Shown: positions 8,523 to 17,026 of the stretch, piece by piece | How positions within the stretch are numbered: position 1 is the stretch's first letter | How the letters are laid out: the number at the start of each line of letters is the position of its first letter | Source of the DNA: an uncultured Clostridia bacterium | GTDB lineage: Bacteria; Bacillota; Clostridia; TANB77; CAG-508 | Length of the DNA: 38,640 bases | Assembly (NCBI GenBank): GCA_946415375.1 | Contig: CAMKSF010000014.1 | Location: 1 to 38,640 of the forward strand | Direction of reading: 5' to 3' | Translations under genes and position numbers: made by a program | Notes under the pieces: generated by a model | The model's database searches: none | Seen by the model: the letters and a program-made list of their open reading frames with translations, nothing else | What the model was told of the DNA's origin: nothing

Positions 8523-9374
8523 TTATATAATTCCTATTAATTGTAATGCTATTCCTGAAAATACTCCAATAATATATAATAAACCTACAATTGTAATGTT
8601 TTCTTTTATACTTTTGTTTGTTTTAAATAAAACAATTAGTCCAACTCCTGCTCCTGTTAAAAGTCCTGCAATTAACGATGCTCCACTTATTATATTTTGA
8701 ATATATAAATTTGTAATTATCACTGATGCCGCACAATTTGGAATCAATCCAATTAAACTAGAAATCGCAGGTCCAAGGATTGCATGGCTTCCGACAAATG
8801 TCGCAATATTATCTTCTCCAATCCATTCAACAACAAAATTTATTATTAAAGTTATTATAAAAATATAGATTGTTATGTTTATTGTGTGTTTTATTGCTGA
8901 AACAAATATCCCTTTTTCTTCACAGTGACAATGTTCATGCTCACATATTTCTTCTATTTTTTCTTCTTGTCCTTCTTTTTTTCTTAACCTCAAAACAGAA
9001 TCTATTATAAATCCAAAAATGATTCCAATTACAAATTTTATAGCTAATATTTTAACAAGTGTAGTAAAAGGAACTTGCTCTGAAATAAATACTGGTATCA
9101 TCTCATCTGATGTTGATAGATACACAGCTATTAATGTTCCTAAACTAATTACTCTTGCTGAATAAAGATTTGTAGCTGATGCAGAAAAACCACATTGTGG
9201 AATAACTCCAACTGCACTTCCAAGTAATGGTCCCCATTTTCCTGCTTTTTTTATTGTTGCTTTAGATTTTTCACTCATTTTATGTTCAATAAATTCCATA
9301 ATGAGATATGTAACAAATAAAAATGGTAATATTTTCAGTGTATCAAGAATTGCATCTATTAAAATATCTATCAT
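8523..9374 (-). CDS. Putative ArsP_2-type heavy-metal or manganese permease
   Basis: This 283-residue multi-helix membrane protein has two related halves, each with a Pro-x-Cys motif in a membrane segment: GVIPQCGFSASATNLYS near 65 and GLIPNCAASVIITNLYI near 220. This repeat, with the LSTSDEMIPV motif, is characteristic of the family annotated as 10-TM putative heavy-metal exporter (ArsP_2, PF11449), called arsenic efflux or manganese transporter in different databases. The central cytosolic loop is His/Cys/Glu-rich (CEHEHCHCEEKG), which suggests metal binding. Its ATG overlaps the stop of the preceding gene (ATGA), indicating translational coupling. The substrate is inferred only from family labels. 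Confidence 0.8.
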   Translation of the reverse strand: MIDILIDAILDTLKILPFLFVTYLIMEFIEHKMSEKSKATIKKAGKWGPLLGSAVGVIPQCGFSASATNLYSARVISLGTLIAVYLSTSDEMIPVFISEQVPFTTLVKILAIKFVIGIIFGFIIDSVLRLRKKEGQEEKIEEICEHEHCHCEEKGIFVSAIKHTINITIYIFIITLIINFVVEWIGEDNIATFVGSHAILGPAISSLIGLIPNCAASVIITNLYIQNIISGASLIAGLLTGAGVGLIVLFKTNKSIKENITIVGLLYIIGVFSGIALQLIGII

Positions 9375-10426
9375 TTATCTTCTCCCCAATTAAACTCTTT
9401 AGTTATTTCTATTTTTGATTTTCCATTTTTCATATTTTTATCTGATGTTACAATTAAATCTACATCATATACTTCTTTTAATTTATTTATATTTTCCTGT
9501 TTATATCCAATTACATTGTTTGTATCTTCCGGATTAACAGTAACTTCAACTTCCATAACTTTAGTATTTAATTTCTTAATTTTATTTACAATTGCATCAT
9601 ACCAAAGTCCAGACTCAACTTGTTCTCTAAAAGCTGGATGGAATGGTCCTGCAATAACTTTTTCAGAAAATATTTCTTGTTTTACATCACTATCTAGTGG
9701 TTCAAATCCAATAGCTATTATTTCAATATTTTTCTCATTGAAAATCTTTGCCAATTCCTTACAGGTTTCTATTGCTTGAACAACCGTTAAAGGTTTATAT
9801 TCTTCCCTTGTATACTCTTTTTCAAGTGGTGTATCTTTTATTACTAATACTGGATTTATGCTAATCATCTTTGTTTTTAATTTAATTAAGCTTTTAGCAG
9901 TGTTAATATCGTCAATCTTTGTACTTTCTGGAAGTCCAATTGTTATCTTATGACCAAGATTGAATCTATAGAATCTTATCATTCTTGATGCCTTTTTTAT
10001 ATCTTTAAAACCAAATTCCATTCCTATCTTTTTTAAAATATATTCATTGCTAGAATATACTTCAAGCTCAATAGTTTTAACTTTATATTTTTTTAGCATT
10101 TTTAGTTTTTTCTTTGTGATATTGTTTGGTCTTATAGAAACCTTAATGCCGTCAATTCTTTCCATTCTAATATATTTTTGCACAAATTCAAGTAGTTCCT
10201 CTTGTTTTTCTTCAGAAAGATTAGTAAAATCTGTTCCTATAAATGAAAGCTCTACATAGAAATGTTCATCAGCTTCTTCTATTTTTTTTAAATGTTTTTT
10301 TATAATTTCTTCCAAAGCCTCAGTTGTTAATTCACCATTGTTTTTATTTATTTGTTGATTGTCAAATATCCAATCTTTTTTTGCTCCAACATATGGAATT
10401 ATTACTGGTATAACATATTTATTCAT
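9371..10426 (-). CDS. Radical-SAM-like protein lacking the cluster cysteines
   Basis: The 351-residue protein matches the radical SAM (Elp3/YhcC-related) proteins often found next to rnc in Clostridia. Recognisable are a TIM-barrel body with EVYSSNEYILKKIG, KITIGLPESTK, SINPVLVIKDTPLE and AGPFHPAFRE, and a KH-like C-terminal segment (NVIGYKQENINKL). Relatives open with a P-H-x-G-C-P-x-D-C-x-F-C-N-Q motif whose three Cys bind the [4Fe-4S] cluster. Here residues 11-25 read PYVGAKKDWIFDNQQ: all three Cys are replaced by Ala, Trp and Asp, while the neighbouring P, G, D, F and NQ remain. The frame is intact. GAGGTAG precedes the ATG, 4 nt after rnc. I infer a protein that has lost radical chemistry but kept its fold. 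Confidence 0.8.
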   Translation of the reverse strand: MNKYVIPVIIPYVGAKKDWIFDNQQINKNNGELTTEALEEIIKKHLKKIEEADEHFYVELSFIGTDFTNLSEEKQEELLEFVQKYIRMERIDGIKVSIRPNNITKKKLKMLKKYKVKTIELEVYSSNEYILKKIGMEFGFKDIKKASRMIRFYRFNLGHKITIGLPESTKIDDINTAKSLIKLKTKMISINPVLVIKDTPLEKEYTREEYKPLTVVQAIETCKELAKIFNEKNIEIIAIGFEPLDSDVKQEIFSEKVIAGPFHPAFREQVESGLWYDAIVNKIKKLNTKVMEVEVTVNPEDTNNVIGYKQENINKLKEVYDVDLIVTSDKNMKNGKSKIEITKEFNWGEDK

Positions 10427-10430
10427 AATT

Positions 10431-11111
10431 CTACCTCTTCTTTATATTTTCTAATGCTTTTTGTGCCGCTTCCATTTCTGCTTGTTTTTTGCTCTTTCCT
10501 TCACCTATTGCAAGAATTTTGTTGTTAAATTTTACTTCCGCTGTAAATACTTTTTCATGGTCTGGACCTTTTTCATCGATAATCACATATTCAATGTCTA
10601 CATTTCCATTCTTTTGTAAAACCTCTTGCAATACAGTTTTATAGTCTTTTTGTCCAATGTTTTTAGTTGCATTTTCTATTGGTTTGGCTAAATTATTTAA
10701 TATAAACTTCTTTGCCTCTTCTAATCCTCCATCTAGAAATATTGCAGCAATTACTGCCTCAATGCTATCTGCCATAATTGCCGGTCTTACTTCTTTTTGA
10801 GAAGTTCTTTCTGATTTTCCTAAATATAAGAAATCACTAAAATTATGCATTTTAGCTATTTTTTGCAAACTATCTTCACATACTACACTTGCTCTAACTT
10901 TAGTCATTTCTCCTTCCTTCAAATTTGGATAATTGTGATAAATATACTCACTTGATACAAATTCTAAAATACTATCCCCTAAAAACTCTAATTTCTCATT
11001 ACTTTGTTTTTTATTTTCATAAGCATATGATGTATGAGTTAATGCTGTTTCTAATAATTGTTTATTTTTGAATTCATATCCTATTTCCTTTTCTATTTTT
11101 TCAAAGTTCAT
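10431..11111 (-). CDS. rnc: Ribonuclease III
   Basis: RNase III of 226 residues. The catalytic domain shows the signature EKLEFLGDSILEF near 42-54 and the second acidic motif ADSIEAVIAAIFLDGG near 115. The C-terminal double-stranded RNA-binding domain begins near 150 and ends KSKKQAEMEAAQKAL. It processes rRNA precursors and other duplex RNAs as a homodimer. It is the first gene of a nine-gene operon ending at 3356, and a consensus promoter lies 24 nt upstream of the ATG. Confidence 0.98.
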   Translation of the reverse strand: MNFEKIEKEIGYEFKNKQLLETALTHTSYAYENKKQSNEKLEFLGDSILEFVSSEYIYHNYPNLKEGEMTKVRASVVCEDSLQKIAKMHNFSDFLYLGKSERTSQKEVRPAIMADSIEAVIAAIFLDGGLEEAKKFILNNLAKPIENATKNIGQKDYKTVLQEVLQKNGNVDIEYVIIDEKGPDHEKVFTAEVKFNNKILAIGEGKSKKQAEMEAAQKALENIKKR

Positions 11112-11134
11112 TTTTTCACCTACTTTCTTGCAAT

Positions 11135-11163
11135 ATTATATCACTAATCATGCCTTTTTGCAA
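11135..11163 (-). promoter_or_regulatory. Promoter of the rnc-gatCAB operon
   Basis: On the minus strand TTGCAA (11158-11163) and TATAAT (11135-11140) have exactly 17-nt spacing. The following genes are spaced 3-25 nt apart or overlap, and no terminator is seen until 3304. Confidence 0.75.
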
Positions 11164-11188
11164 CAAAAAAAATTTTAAAAATACAGAA

Positions 11189-11242
11189 AAAATCCAAATT
11201 ATATAGAGCTTCTTTTGAAGTCAATCTATATATTTGGATTTT
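11189..11242 (-). terminator. Terminator of the coiled-coil gene
   Basis: AAAATCCAAAT..ATATAGA pairs with TCTATATATTTGGATTTT and is followed on the minus strand by TTTTTTCTG. A smaller CTTCTTTTGAAG hairpin sits in the loop. It lies just after the stop at 11246. Confidence 0.8.
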
Positions 11243-11245
11243 AAT

Positions 11246-12634
11246 TTATCTTTCCTGTTTTTCTATTTGTACTTCATTTTTTTCTCCAGTAGAAACATCA
11301 TAATATGTATACTTATACTGTTTTTCATTTTCATGTGTATTCTTTATTATTTTACGTTCTGTTCCTTCTTCCTCAGGTGTTAAATATCCATATACATATT
11401 TTGGCAAAATAAAGGACTCAGCCACCTTTTCTTCTTCCCTTTTATAATTTATATTTTCGGGATCTGGATTATCACTTCCCCATATTCCAATTGGAGAACT
11501 TGATTTTTCTAAACCATTTTTTGGTATAAGACATATTACTGTTATATTATTTGGTCTATAGCTATATGTAAGAGCCTCTATAAAACTAAGACTCTCCTTA
11601 CTATATGAAGTACATTTAGTGTCAAAGCTTTTAGCCCCCTGAGTATATCTTAGTCCTTCAGTCGTTATTGTTTCAACATTTTCTTTGATATCTCCATGAA
11701 TGCAAAGATAAGTATCTTCCCTACTATATAGTTCCTCTAACTGTTCACCAAATTCTTTACTATATTTTCCATCACAAGAAAAAATGTGATCCATTACACA
11801 ATTTCCTATGTGAAATTGAATATTATCTATTTGTGAATATTCATCTGGATTTCTTACTCTTCCATTTTCTTCAATAAAATCTTTATCATTTATATACTTG
11901 CAAGCTTCAGCAAAATTATCCCTAATTCTCTTCCTAATATCCTCGCATATATATTTATGAGGAATTTTATATCTGCCTGGTTCAACTTCTTTTGGATTAT
12001 CAAATTCTTCTAATACTTTCTCTATACTAGCTTTGTAGGCTCCTGAAAGATTAGGGAAATCTTTAATAATCTTATTTAAAAATATTTTGTATAATTCTAC
12101 ATCATTTGTTTGATCATAAATTATACATATTAAATCTTCTTCAATTGCTTCTTTTAAAAAGTCTAGATTTTTTCCTAGTTCAGGATATTTACTAAATAAA
12201 TAGTGGATTGCTTTTTTTCTATCATTTAATTTTTGAAATTTTTCACTCAAATCCTTATAATCAATTTCAGAAACCTTTTTTGTTATAGATTCTTCTTCTC
12301 TTTCTAATTCATTTTTTTGTTTTTTTAATTCTTCAACTTTTTCTCTTAGTTTATTTAGTTCATTATAAATTTTCGGATTATTATCTCTTCCTTTTTTAAA
12401 CGCTCTATATTCTCTCGAAAAAATACGCTCAAACAAGCTAAACTTTTTTGCTGGTGTTAAATATGATCGTTGTTTTTGTATCTCCTTTTCTAATTCATCA
12501 ATTTCATTTTCAATCCTATTTACCTCTTCATGAATTTTTTCAATATCGTCTTTTTTTCCATTTTCAAATTGTTCATATTCTTTTAATTTTAATTCTATAT
12601 CTTCTTTTTCTTTTTGAATTAACTCATCAATCAT
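11246..12634 (-). CDS. Coiled-coil protein with possible ADP-ribosyltransferase-like C-terminus
   Basis: This 462-residue protein is not recognised as a known family. Residues 1-145 are strongly charged heptad-like helices (IEKIHEEVNRIENEIDELEK), clearly coiled coil. Residues 150-300 are a helical middle part. The C-terminal part contains YLCIHGDIKENVETITTEGL (H313), ITVICLIPK, and an acidic stretch before ESFILPKYVYGYL. This order (HG..., I..EGL, hydrophobic strand, E before ILPKYVxGY) resembles small ADP-ribosyltransferase/2'-phosphotransferase-like domains, but the resemblance is by eye only. No signal peptide is seen, so it is probably cytosolic. AAAGGAG precedes the ATG. It is 60 nt downstream of the nuclease gene with no terminator between them. 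Confidence 0.8.
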   Translation of the reverse strand: MIDELIQKEKEDIELKLKEYEQFENGKKDDIEKIHEEVNRIENEIDELEKEIQKQRSYLTPAKKFSLFERIFSREYRAFKKGRDNNPKIYNELNKLREKVEELKKQKNELEREEESITKKVSEIDYKDLSEKFQKLNDRKKAIHYLFSKYPELGKNLDFLKEAIEEDLICIIYDQTNDVELYKIFLNKIIKDFPNLSGAYKASIEKVLEEFDNPKEVEPGRYKIPHKYICEDIRKRIRDNFAEACKYINDKDFIEENGRVRNPDEYSQIDNIQFHIGNCVMDHIFSCDGKYSKEFGEQLEELYSREDTYLCIHGDIKENVETITTEGLRYTQGAKSFDTKCTSYSKESLSFIEALTYSYRPNNITVICLIPKNGLEKSSSPIGIWGSDNPDPENINYKREEEKVAESFILPKYVYGYLTPEEEGTERKIIKNTHENEKQYKYTYYDVSTGEKNEVQIEKQER

Positions 12635-12694
12635 AATATTTCTCCTTTACTCTTCTTTATTGAATAATGATTGTCCTAAATTATTATTTCGTCT

Positions 12695-13483
12695 TTATTT
12701 CATTTTACTTTTTCCAGTTTTATAATCAATCTCTACTCCTGGTTGATTATTATATACATATACATTAAAACAAATACTTTTCCCTCTATCTTCTACTGAT
12801 ATTGCTTCCATTTGAACTCCACTTGCAACTAGGTTTTTATCTTTAAAAATTGGTGTTACTCTGTATAATACATGTTTATTCTTTTTCTTTACATATTCAG
12901 CTATTTGATTTTCAAAAGGTAACATTCCATCAACATTTAAATATCTTGTACCAGTAATTAGGTTTTTCTTATTTGCATTTTCTCCAGCAAGCTGAAATCC
13001 TATCAAATGACATCTATTATATAGGTATTTTCCATCTACAAAATCATATTTTGAATATTGCCATCCTGTTGGTTTTATCATTCCAATATCTCCTCTTGAT
13101 TCTGTTGGCATTATGTCTTTTCCAATATTTGCAAAAGCTACTCCACATCTTCCAAGTACATCTAAATCGCTATATTCTTCAAATGATTTTGTAGTAAAGT
13201 CTTTTTCTTCAAATTCAGGTTTATTATTATTAATAATTACATAAGGTTCATCTTTAAATTCAGGAATTGTATCTAAACTAAATGATACTTTTGTACTTTC
13301 CGCCTTTTGTTTTCCTATGTCTCCTATTGCATTTGTTGCAACAGCTAGAACATCTTCACCTTCTATTACTTGTTCTATATAGTTTCGTATATTATCATTT
13401 GAAACCCCTATAAATAGTATAACTATTAATGCTATAAGCACTAGCCACAACTTTTGTTTTTTTCTACTTTTTCTTTTTTTCAT
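12695..13483 (-). CDS. Membrane-anchored DNA/RNA non-specific endonuclease
   Basis: The 262-residue protein has a very basic N-terminus (MKKRKSRKKQK) and one hydrophobic helix (LWLVLIALIVILFIGV), so it is anchored or exported. The catalytic domain of the EndA/NucA-like beta-beta-alpha-metal type follows: GKYLYNRCHLIGFQLAGENA carries the catalytic His159, corresponding to the His of the DRGH motif, and NKKNLITGTRYLN supplies the metal-binding Asn174. Relatives degrade extracellular DNA or take part in DNA uptake. AAGGAGA precedes the ATG and a 17-nt-spaced promoter lies upstream. dprA is also in this window but not adjacent. Confidence 0.9.
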   Translation of the reverse strand: MKKRKSRKKQKLWLVLIALIVILFIGVSNDNIRNYIEQVIEGEDVLAVATNAIGDIGKQKAESTKVSFSLDTIPEFKDEPYVIINNNKPEFEEKDFTTKSFEEYSDLDVLGRCGVAFANIGKDIMPTESRGDIGMIKPTGWQYSKYDFVDGKYLYNRCHLIGFQLAGENANKKNLITGTRYLNVDGMLPFENQIAEYVKKKNKHVLYRVTPIFKDKNLVASGVQMEAISVEDRGKSICFNVYVYNNQPGVEIDYKTGKSKMK

Positions 13484-13521
13484 TTATAATTCTCCTTGCT
13501 TATCTTTAAGTATCTTATTAA

Positions 13522-13550
13522 ATATTATCATATTAGTTTTTTTAAGTCAA
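13522..13550 (-). promoter_or_regulatory. Promoter of the nuclease gene
   Basis: On the minus strand TTGACT (13545-13550) and TAATAT (13522-13527) are 17 nt apart and lie about 40 nt before the nuclease ATG at 13483. Confidence 0.6.
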
Positions 13551-13553
13551 ATA

Positions 13554-13587
13554 GAAAAGAAGATGCATTTCTTACATCTTCTTTCCT
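13554..13587 (-). terminator. Terminator of the small gene at 13629
   Basis: GAAAAGAAGATG and CATCTTCTTTC form an 11-bp stem with a 9-nt loop. On the minus strand it is followed by a TTTTCTATTTG tract and lies about 40 nt after the stop at 13629. Confidence 0.7.
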
Positions 13588-13628
13588 TTTTGCAATAATA
13601 TTGCATAATTATGGCAAGGGAATTACTT

Positions 13629-13928
13629 TTAATAATCATCTTCAATCTTATATATATCCGCCACTCTTTGCTTTCTTTTATACAACATGACAAATGCTTC
13701 CTTTAGCTTTTCGTCATTTTTTGCATACTTCTTTAATTCTCTTGCAGATCTTAAACTAAGCGCTGCCAATGCTTTGTATAAAATTATTTCAAAAGCATCT
13801 TCCTTTCTCTCTGAAATCTCAAAAGGTTTACCAGGACATCTATATGCTGCCTCAGTAACCTCTTCTTTAGCTAAATCAACCTTTATATAAATATAAGGGC
13901 CTGATGAAAATTGCATTATATTTCCCAT
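13629..13928 (-). CDS. Small protein of unknown function downstream of rplQ
   Basis: This encodes 99 residues starting MGNIMQFSSGPYIYIKV. The start at 13928 is chosen because GGAGGT lies 8 nt upstream. The longer frame from 13979 begins at about the predicted transcription start of the perfect promoter at 13983-14011, so its ATG would not be on the message. The protein is mixed charged with a helical C-terminus (SARELKKYAKNDEKLKEAF). No membrane helix or signal peptide is seen and no family is recognised. It is flanked by its own promoter and terminator, so it is a single-gene unit with an unusually strong promoter for an unknown gene. Confidence 0.78.
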   Translation of the reverse strand: MGNIMQFSSGPYIYIKVDLAKEEVTEAAYRCPGKPFEISERKEDAFEIILYKALAALSLRSARELKKYAKNDEKLKEAFVMLYKRKQRVADIYKIEDDY

Positions 13929-13982
13929 TATACTGTACCTCCATGTTGTCCCTTGCCCATTTCTGCATATTGTATACATAAT

Positions 13983-14011
13983 ATTATATCAAATAATCCT
14001 TAATTTGTCAA
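13983..14011 (-). promoter_or_regulatory. Perfect consensus promoter of the small gene at 13629
   Basis: TTGACA (14006-14011) and TATAAT (13983-13988) with 17-nt spacing match the sigma-A consensus at all 12 positions. The -35 box directly adjoins the rplQ terminator. Confidence 0.85.
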
Positions 14012-14046
14012 AAAAATAACCTTAGGTTAAACCAAGGTCATTTTTT
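14011..14046 (-). terminator. Terminator of the alpha operon after rplQ
   Basis: On the minus strand AAAAAATGACCTT pairs with AAGGTTATTTTTT around a GGTTTAACCT loop, followed by more T. It ends the map-rplQ unit 15 nt after the rplQ stop. Confidence 0.85.
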
Positions 14047-14061
14047 ATATTCTTTATTAAA

Positions 14062-14583
14062 TTATACTAACATTAATACTGCTGTTTCAGCTCCGTCACC
14101 TTTACGTTGACCAGCTTTAACAATTCTAGTATATCCTCCAACTCTATCTGTGTATTTTGGAGCGATTTCGTTAAACATTTTTGAAGGTAAATCTATGTTA
14201 TTTCCTTCAGCATCTTTAACTTTATTAATGCTATTCATTATTTTTCTTCTAGCATTAAGTCTTGATGGCATATCTTTTTGTCTTGTTTCAGTAGTTTCTT
14301 CTTTTACTACTTTTAAGAACTCTTTACCATTTTTGCTTTTTACTAGTTCAGTTAATTTATTTCCTTTTGAATCTAATTTTGCTTTAACAACTTTAACTTC
14401 AACTGTTTCAAAATTATCTTTTTCTTTAACAGCTAATGCTATTAAACTATCAGCTATTGATTTAACTTCTTTTGCTCTAGCTTCAGTTGTAGTTATTTTT
14501 CCATACATAATTAAATCTGTTGTTAAGTTTTTTAGCATTGATTTTCTTATGTCAGTTGTTCTTCCTAATTTTCTATTAGCCAA
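14062..14583 (-). CDS. rplQ: 50S ribosomal protein bL17, with internal insertion
   Basis: bL17 binds 23S rRNA near the peptide exit. The N-terminal RKLGRTTDIRKSMLKNL and C-terminal FNEIAPKYTDRVGGYTRI motifs are typical. The protein is 173 residues against about 115-130 in most bacteria. The extra roughly 50 residues lie near 55-105 as a Lys/Glu/Val-rich stretch (VEVKVVKAKLDSKGNKLTEL). The reading frame is intact. It is the last gene of the alpha operon, 22 nt after rpoA, as usual. Confidence 0.96.
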   Translation of the reverse strand: MANRKLGRTTDIRKSMLKNLTTDLIMYGKITTTEARAKEVKSIADSLIALAVKEKDNFETVEVKVVKAKLDSKGNKLTELVKSKNGKEFLKVVKEETTETRQKDMPSRLNARRKIMNSINKVKDAEGNNIDLPSKMFNEIAPKYTDRVGGYTRIVKAGQRKGDGAETAVLMLV

Positions 14584-14605
14584 TTTAGTTCACACTCCTT
14601 TACAA

Positions 14606-15553
14606 TTATTCTTCTTCAGGTGCAAAATCTAATCCTAAATCATGTAATTTTGCAATTACTTCGTCCAAAGATTTCTTTCCTAAATTTCTAACTTTCATCA
14701 TTTCTGATTCTGTTTTGTTTGTTAAATCTTCAACGGTAGCAATACCAGCTCTTTTTAAGCAGTTGAATGATCTTACAGAAAGTTCTAATTCTTCAATTGA
14801 TTTTTCTAAAATCTTTTCTTTCTTATCTTCTTCTTTTTCAATCATTACCTTTGTGTTTTTAGCAGCTTCTGATAGGTCAATAAATAATTCTAAATGTCCT
14901 GTCATTATTTTTGCTGCTAAGCTTAGAGCTTCATATGGTTTTAAACTTCCGTCTGTCCATACTTCTATAACTAATCTATCTAAATCTACCATTTGTCCAA
15001 CACGTGTTGCTTCTACTTGATAATTAACTTTTTTAACAGGTGTGTAGATAGAATCTATTGGAAGTACAGATATGTCTTGATCAGGCTTTTTATTCTTCTC
15101 TGATGATAAATATCCTCTTCCTCTGTCTGCTGTAAGTTCAATGTTTAATTTTCCACCTTTTGATACTGTTGCTATATGTAGGTCTGGATTAAGTATTTCA
15201 ACAGTTCCATCTGATTCTATATCTCCTGCTGTAACTTCTCCTTCTCCATCAAAGTTTATATGTAAAACTTTTTCTTCATTTTCATCAAATTTAAGTCTTA
15301 CATTTTTTAAGTTGACTATTATTTCTGGTACATCTTCTACAACGTTTGGAATACTTGAAAATTCATGTAGTACTCCATCAATTTTTGCGCTAGTAATAGC
15401 ACATCCTGGTAGTGATGATAATAATATTCTTCTTAAAGAATTTCCTACTGTAACTCCATATCCTCTTTCTAGTGGTTCACATACAAATCTAGCATAATTG
15501 TTTTTATCATCAACTTTTGTACATTCAATATTTGGCCTTTCAAATTCTATCAT
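14606..15553 (-). CDS. rpoA: RNA polymerase alpha subunit
   Basis: The 315-residue alpha subunit dimerises to nucleate RNA polymerase assembly. The N-terminal domain shows [20 protein letters not shown] (beta contacts), and [13 protein letters not shown] and [13 protein letters not shown] further on. A charged linker near 235-250 leads to the C-terminal domain ([31 protein letters not shown]), which binds UP elements and regulators. It lies 14 nt after rpsD and 22 nt before rplQ in the standard alpha-operon order. Confidence 0.98.
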   Translation of the reverse strand: MIEFERPNIECTKVDDKNNYARFVCEPLERGYGVTVGNSLRRILLSSLPGCAITSAKIDGVLHEFSSIPNVVEDVPEIIVNLKNVRLKFDENEEKVLHINFDGEGEVTAGDIESDGTVEILNPDLHIATVSKGGKLNIELTADRGRGYLSSEKNKKPDQDISVLPIDSIYTPVKKVNYQVEATRVGQMVDLDRLVIEVWTDGSLKPYEALSLAAKIMTGHLELFIDLSEAAKNTKVMIEKEEDKKEKILEKSIEELELSVRSFNCLKRAGIATVEDLTNKTESEMMKVRNLGKKSLDEVIAKLHDLGLDFAPEEE

Positions 15554-15567
15554 TATTTACCTCCTAA

Positions 15568-16194
15568 TTATTTAGAGTATAGCTCTACTATTAAATGCTC
15601 TTCTAATGCGATATCGATATCTTCTCTTGATGCTAATCTTAATACTTTTCCACTTAATTTTTCATTATCTTTTTCTAGCCATGCTGGAATTGGTCTTGTA
15701 GCATTCGCTTCTATATTAGCTTTTATTGTGCTATTGTCTTTTCTATTTTCTCTAACTGAAACAACATCACCTGGTTTTACTAAATATGAAGCAATATTTA
15801 CTTTCTTTCCATTTACTTCAAATTGAGCATGTGTTACAAATTGTCTTGCTTCTGCTCTTGATGTTCCAAATCCTAATCTATATACAACATTGTCTAATCT
15901 ACTTTCTAATATTTGTAATAAGTTTTCACCTGTTACACCTTTTTTATTTGAAGCCATTTCAAAATATTTTCTGAATTGTTTTTCTCCTACTCCATAATAT
16001 GCTTTTGTTTTTTGTTTTTCTCTTAATTGTGTTCCGTATTCAGAAAGCTTTGCTCTTTTTTGTCCATGTTCTCCAGGAGCATAATTTCTTCTAGATACGC
16101 TGCACTTATCTGAATAACATCTTTCGCCTTTAAGGAATAATTTGCATCCCTCTCTACGGCAAACACGACATTGTGCGTCTTTATATCTTGACAT
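15568..16194 (-). CDS. rpsD: 30S ribosomal protein uS4 (zinc-binding form)
   Basis: uS4 of 208 residues initiates 30S assembly on the 16S 5' domain and, in many bacteria, represses its own operon. The N-terminal zinc site is intact, with Cys at 9, 12, 26 and 31 (C+ form). The S4 RNA-binding domain follows ([20 protein letters not shown]). A structured region before rpsM in the same operon is a plausible site for autoregulation. The gene sits between rpsK and rpoA. Confidence 0.98.
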   Translation of the reverse strand: MSRYKDAQCRVCRREGCKLFLKGERCYSDKCSVSRRNYAPGEHGQKRAKLSEYGTQLREKQKTKAYYGVGEKQFRKYFEMASNKKGVTGENLLQILESRLDNVVYRLGFGTSRAEARQFVTHAQFEVNGKKVNIASYLVKPGDVVSVRENRKDNSTIKANIEANATRPIPAWLEKDNEKLSGKVLRLASREDIDIALEEHLIVELYSK

Positions 16195-16216
16195 TTTTAT
16201 TTCACCTTCCCTTTAA

Positions 16217-16612
16217 TTAAACTCTACGTTTTTTTGGTGGTCTACAACCATTGTGTGGTATTGGTGTTACATCTTTAATTGCACTGATTTCTAATCCTGC
16301 TGTTTGAAGTGATCTTATTGCTGCTTCTCTTCCAGATCCAGGACCTTTTACAAATACCTCAACAGTCTTTAAACCATGTTCCATTGCTTTTTTTGCTGCA
16401 GTTTCTGCAACTTCTCCTGCTGCAAATGGTGTACTTTTTCTAGACCCTTTGAATCCAAGTCCTCCAGCACTACCCCATGATATAACATTACCAGCTGTAT
16501 CTGTTATTGTAACTATTGTATTATTAAAGCTTGAATGTATATGTGCAGCTCCTTTATCAATGTTTTTTCTATTTCTTTTAGTAACTGTTTTTCTTGTTAC
16601 ACTTTTTGCCAT
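16217..16612 (-). CDS. rpsK: 30S ribosomal protein uS11
   Basis: uS11 (131 residues) forms part of the 30S platform near the Shine-Dalgarno helix. Motifs [34 protein letters not shown] and the basic C-terminal [12 protein letters not shown] are all present. It is 39 nt after rpsM in the alpha operon. Confidence 0.98.
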   Translation of the reverse strand: MAKSVTRKTVTKRNRKNIDKGAAHIHSSFNNTIVTITDTAGNVISWGSAGGLGFKGSRKSTPFAAGEVAETAAKKAMEHGLKTVEVFVKGPGSGREAAIRSLQTAGLEISAIKDVTPIPHNGCRPPKKRRV

Positions 16613-16651
16613 TGTTCTTACTTACCTCCTCTATAAAAGATAATCATTTTA

Positions 16652-17026
16652 TTAATTTTCTTTCTTTGATCTACTTACTACTTTACGTGGACCTTTTCTT
16701 GTACGTGCATTTGTTTTTGTTCTTTGTCCTCTTACTGGAAGTCCTCTTCTATGTCTGATTCCTCTATAACATCCGATTTCTGTAAGTCTTTTAATATTTA
16801 AAGCAACTTCTCTTCTTAAATCACCTTCAACGCTGTAATCTTCATCAATCGCTTTTCTTATTTTTGATACCTCATCATCTGTTAAGTCTTTTACTCTAAC
16901 ATCTGGACTTATTCCTGTTTTTTCAAGGATTTTTTTAGAACGTGATAGTCCTATTCCATAAATATATGTTAGTCCAATTTCTACCCTTTTTTCTTTAGGT
17001 AGGTCTACTCCTGCTATACGAGCCAT
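16652..17026 (-). CDS. rpsM: 30S ribosomal protein uS13
   Basis: uS13 (124 residues) sits in the 30S head and contacts P-site tRNA and the 50S subunit. It begins [20 protein letters not shown], has YIYGIG..RSKKIL and ends with the basic tail [32 protein letters not shown] precedes the ATG. A 248-nt structured gap separates it from rpmJ, unlike the tight spacing of other genes here. Confidence 0.98.
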   Translation of the reverse strand: MARIAGVDLPKEKRVEIGLTYIYGIGLSRSKKILEKTGISPDVRVKDLTDDEVSKIRKAIDEDYSVEGDLRREVALNIKRLTEIGCYRGIRHRRGLPVRGQRTKTNARTRKGPRKVVSRSKKEN

